Positions 5,841 through 8,077 of a stretch of 8,077 nt of DNA are shown piece after piece (position 1 is the first letter of the stretch; each line of letters starts with the position of its first letter). Source of the DNA: an uncultured Ruminococcus sp. Lineage in GTDB: Bacteria > Bacillota > Clostridia > Oscillospirales > Acutalibacteraceae. The position numbers and the translations under genes are program-made. A model generated the notes under the pieces. That model saw only the letters and a program-made list of their open reading frames with translations. It was not told the origin of the DNA and searched no databases. Location of the stretch: the NCBI GenBank assembly GCA_902802975.1, contig CADCOF010000222.1:1-8077 (forward strand). Direction: 5' to 3'.

Positions 5841-6914
5841 TTATTCCTGCGGATACAAATAATCTGTATCGCCTGTCACATAACCGTACATTCCCAATTT
5901 GGGCGCGTAAACATACCAGTAATAATTGCTTGAATCAATAACATAAATTAACTCATCGAGATATATCTCACCGATCGTGTCGGCTCTTCTATCGGGGGCG
6001 GCGCGCAGTAAAAGATAATCCACATCCACATCACAAACATACACTATGTATTCTTCAGGCGGGTCTCCTACTCCGGTATAATTTCCCTTTGCAATTGGCT
6101 CTTCACTCGATGAGGCTTCACTTGACGATGTGATTTCGGTTTCAGTTTCTCTTTCTCTTGAAGATACGCTCTCGGAAGAAACGAACTTAGAAGAAACAGT
6201 ACTCTTACTTTCACTATCCGAACTATTCTTCTTGCTTTTTTTGCTCTCGTTCTTTTTCGACTCGTTTTTAATCTTTTTGTCGGAAAGCAAGCTGCTGTCA
6301 ATATATCCCACTCGGTCAAATTTGTCCATCACTCGCCAATTGCCGTCAACACGCTTTGCAAGAACTGTCAGCATATCGTTCTGAACGGAGATATACGCCG
6401 TTTCACTGAGTTGAAGATCACTGTAGACAGTCGCCTGAGGCGATTTTACATACATCACATCGCCCAATGACGCCTCTTCCTGATAATCCGTAAGATAAAT
6501 CTTCGGGATATAACCGAATTTTTCGAGAGTGGAGTTATAAACAAAGCTGTACCCCATGACGTCAGGCTGGATTATCGAAACAGGCTCTCCGTATTTCAAA
6601 AACACCTCTGTAGTGCTTGTAGGAACCGCATCGGGCAAAAGCGGAATTTTACTGCTTCCGGTGACAAACATCGTAAGATACCTGCTTTCGTCAAAGGCTT
6701 TCACTTGAATTTCGGTATCTGTGTCGGTGTCGGTGTCGCTCTCGGAATCGGTATCCATTGTGTAAAAAACATCGGTATGTGAATCTGTGTCGCTTTCCTG
6801 AGAAAACACGTTTTCAGACGACGATTCGCTTGAACTTGAAAGCTCATTGAGATCAACGGTACACCCGCAAAATATCAAAACGACGGCAGCAGAGAAAATA
6901 TAGATTCTCCTCAA
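5841..6914 (-). CDS. Putative secreted lipoprotein with three SH3-like modules
   Basis: I do not recognise a named family. The 357-residue protein starts with a signal peptide (RR, then a hydrophobic stretch 5-15) ending in CGC; Cys18 with Gly before it could carry lipid, though the -3 residue (Phe) is atypical. A Ser/Glu/Asp/Thr linker (21-70, rich in DTDSDT-type repeats) leads to three beta-rich SH3b-like segments near 79-142, 152-211 and 289-354, each closing with a GYI or GYV turn. The second and third are split by a Lys/Ser/Glu low-complexity linker (212-285). Such modules usually bind cell wall or peptide ligands; the ligand is unknown here. The start is TTG: AAGGTG (complement of 6920-6925) is 5 nt upstream, an in-frame TGA lies a few codons further up, and the first internal ATG (codon 53) would remove the signal peptide. 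The gap to the hydrolase gene is 20 bp. Confidence 0.8.
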   Translation of the reverse strand: MRRIYIFSAAVVLIFCGCTVDLNELSSSSESSSENVFSQESDTDSHTDVFYTMDTDSESDTDTDTDTEIQVKAFDESRYLTMFVTGSSKIPLLPDAVPTSTTEVFLKYGEPVSIIQPDVMGYSFVYNSTLEKFGYIPKIYLTDYQEEASLGDVMYVKSPQATVYSDLQLSETAYISVQNDMLTVLAKRVDGNWRVMDKFDRVGYIDSSLLSDKKIKNESKKNESKKSKKNSSDSESKSTVSSKFVSSESVSSRERETETEITSSSEASSSEEPIAKGNYTGVGDPPEEYIVYVCDVDVDYLLLRAAPDRRADTIGEIYLDELIYVIDSSNYYWYVYAPKLGMYGYVTGDTDYLYPQE

Positions 6915-6934
6915 TATTTCACCTTCTCAATCAA

Positions 6935-7780
6935 TCACTTTTCCGCAAATCTGTCTATGATCTCCTTTGCGATGCGAACATACTGAGTCTCAAGCGCAAA
7001 ATGACCTGCGTCGAGCATAACGACTTCTGCGTTCGGGTCGTCTTTTGCATACGCCTCTGCACCTGCGGGCAAAAAGCTCTCGTCGTTCTTGCCCCAGATA
7101 GCAAGCAGCTTGGGCTGATGTTTTTTCACATACTCCTGGAACTTGGGATACATAGCGACATTTGTCCTGTAATCGAGGATAAGCGAATCCTGAATATCTG
7201 CATAGCCATCGCGGTAAGTGTAGTAGATATCGAGCGAATAGCCGTCGGGCGAAATATTCCCCAGCGGCTCTCCTGCCATATACTGAGCGAGAATTGTTTC
7301 GGGCGCATATGAAGAACGCAAAAACAGGCGCAATTCCGCTGTAGGAGTATCCCAATAGATTTTTCTTGTAGTCCACTTTTCGCCGAGACCTTCTTCATAA
7401 ATATTGCCGTTTTGACTGACGATACCGAGTATTTTTTCGGGGTCTCTTACTGCGAGTCTGAACCCGATAGGCGCGCCGTAATCAAATACATACATATAAT
7501 ATTTCTCGATACCAAGCATATTGAGCAATGCCTGAGTATAATCTGCCAGGCGGTCGAAGGTATACTCAAACACATCAACGCCCGGCGCGTCCGACTGACC
7601 GAATCCGACATAATCGGGTGCAATCACATGAAAATGCGGTTCCAGCAGCGGCATAAGGTTGCGGAACATGTGACTTGACGACGGGAACCCGTGAAGAAGA
7701 ACAAATGTTGGCTTGCTCTTATCTCCGCATTCACGGAAAAACATATTGATTCCATTTATATTAGCCATTGAATAATTCAT
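6935..7780 (-). CDS. Alpha/beta hydrolase with aspartate nucleophile (epoxide hydrolase/dehalogenase-like)
   Basis: The 281-residue cytoplasmic enzyme has the alpha/beta hydrolase core in order: an oxyanion-hole HGFPSSS (30-36, the HGxP form typical of epoxide hydrolases), PDYVGFGQSD (55-64), the nucleophile elbow VFDYGAP with Asp100, a cap region (about 125-205) rich in Tyr, a probable acid Asp233 in WGKNDESF, and the base His260 in LDAGHFALE. An Asp nucleophile points to epoxide hydrolases and haloalkane or haloacid dehalogenases rather than Ser esterases. The Trp that usually follows the nucleophile (DWG) is Tyr101 here, so the substrate cannot be assigned. GGGAGG (complement of 7790-7795) lies 9 nt before the ATG; a second ATG four codons in is possible but is farther from that site. 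It is the first gene of a likely - strand operon with the SH3 lipoprotein and the DUF445 protein. Confidence 0.9.
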   Translation of the reverse strand: MNYSMANINGINMFFRECGDKSKPTFVLLHGFPSSSHMFRNLMPLLEPHFHVIAPDYVGFGQSDAPGVDVFEYTFDRLADYTQALLNMLGIEKYYMYVFDYGAPIGFRLAVRDPEKILGIVSQNGNIYEEGLGEKWTTRKIYWDTPTAELRLFLRSSYAPETILAQYMAGEPLGNISPDGYSLDIYYTYRDGYADIQDSLILDYRTNVAMYPKFQEYVKKHQPKLLAIWGKNDESFLPAGAEAYAKDDPNAEVVMLDAGHFALETQYVRIAKEIIDRFAEK

Positions 7781-7806
7781 TCAAAAAAACCTCCCTATTT
7801 ATATTG

Positions 7807-7830
7807 AACATTGGGTATGCACCCGGTGTT
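7807..7830. promoter_or_regulatory. 10-bp-stem hairpin in front of the hydrolase gene
   Basis: AACATTGGGT (7807-7816) faces ACCCGGTGTT (7821-7830) around the loop ATGC. As + strand RNA all ten positions pair, two as G-U. As - strand RNA the same two positions become A-C mismatches. It sits 11 bp upstream of the hydrolase ribosome binding site, where an operator or leader structure would be expected. No T-run follows on either side. Direct repeats of TGAAC flank it (7805-7809 and 7838-7843 region). Its role is unknown. Confidence 0.45.
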
Positions 7831-7898
7831 ATTTATAGTGAACGTCATTGAAAAATCCTATTATAAGTGTGGAGTTTTGAGAGTTGAGAAGAATGCGG

Positions 7899-7994
7899 AA
7901 TTCAATTCGCAATTCGCAATTCGCAATTCAATTCGCAATGCGCAATTCGCAATGCGCAATTCAATTCGCAATTCGCAATTCGCAATGCGCAATT
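7899..7994. repeat. 96-bp array of 7-bp units with 5-bp interruptions
   Basis: The array parses fully into AATTCGC (call a), AATGCGC (b) and the short unit AATTC (s), ending in AATT. The order is s-a-a-a-s-a-b-a-b-s-a-a-a-b. Short units recur at 7899, 7925 and 7958. Units 7904-7924 and 7963-7983 are identical triplets of a, so a higher-order period is visible. Because units are 7 and 5 bp, reading frames shift through it and the 63-codon + strand frame crossing it is not a credible gene. The rest of the edge (7995-8077) contains only a small inverted repeat (AAACC-AAT-GGTTT) and no gene I can support. Confidence 0.85.
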
Positions 7995-8077
7995 ATTTGT
8001 AAAAACCAATGGTTTATCACAACGACAATAGTTTGTGCAGTGTGAAAAATTGTGGTCGAGAGTGATGGACTCAGATC

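Noticed and set aside
7860..7888. TATAAT on the - strand as a hydrolase promoter
   Set aside because: The -10 box (complement of 7860-7865) is perfect, but no acceptable -35 lies 16-18 bp upstream.
7899..7994. CRISPR array
   Set aside because: Units are 5-7 bp with no spacers.
7811..8002. 63-codon + strand frame over the 7-bp array
   Set aside because: Its C-terminal half is only the repeat read in shifting frames, and there is no ribosome binding site.
8035..8077. tRNA-like text (GTGGTCGAGAG and GGACTCAGATC) at the right edge
   Set aside because: The anticodon-like loop would read CAG, but no GG is present in the D-loop, no acceptor stem can be set, and the rest lies outside the window.

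Overview
The window reads as chromosomal DNA from a gut-type low-to-mid GC Firmicute. The Oscillospiraceae/Ruminococcus/[Eubacterium] siraeum neighbourhood is my best guess. The reasons are: lysine/meso-DAP synthesis by the DapL shortcut together with DapF, strong AGGAGG-type ribosome binding sites, a Gram-positive-type -35/-10 promoter with a 17-bp spacer, a DUF445 membrane protein, and short palindromic and tandem repeats between genes. The genus is inference; no rRNA or marker gene is present.

Layout. The left part is on the + strand: gltD (glutamate synthase small subunit, missing its N-terminus at the window edge), a 193-bp G-rich/C-rich leader, then dapF and dapL separated by 3 bp. The right part is on the - strand. 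Reading from right to left it holds an alpha/beta hydrolase with an aspartate nucleophile, a putative lipoprotein with three SH3-like modules, and a DUF445 membrane protein, packed as a likely operon. An aquaporin with its own promoter follows. The two halves converge on a repeat-filled 422-bp gap (3585-4006). The last 297 bp holds a hairpin and a 96-bp array of 7- and 5-bp units.

Function. GltD feeds electrons to glutamate synthesis. Glutamate is the amino donor of DapL, which makes LL-DAP, and DapF epimerises LL-DAP to meso-DAP for lysine and peptidoglycan. So the + strand genes form a nitrogen-to-cell-wall block. The - strand genes are mostly envelope-associated: SH3 lipoprotein, DUF445 protein and aquaporin.

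Most of the window is ordinary. The item most worth a second look is the dapF leader. It carries four G-runs fitting a G-quadruplex, and part of that G-tract can instead pair perfectly with a C-rich arm followed directly by a T-run, which looks like a possible two-state transcription switch. I see no undescribed multi-gene system.
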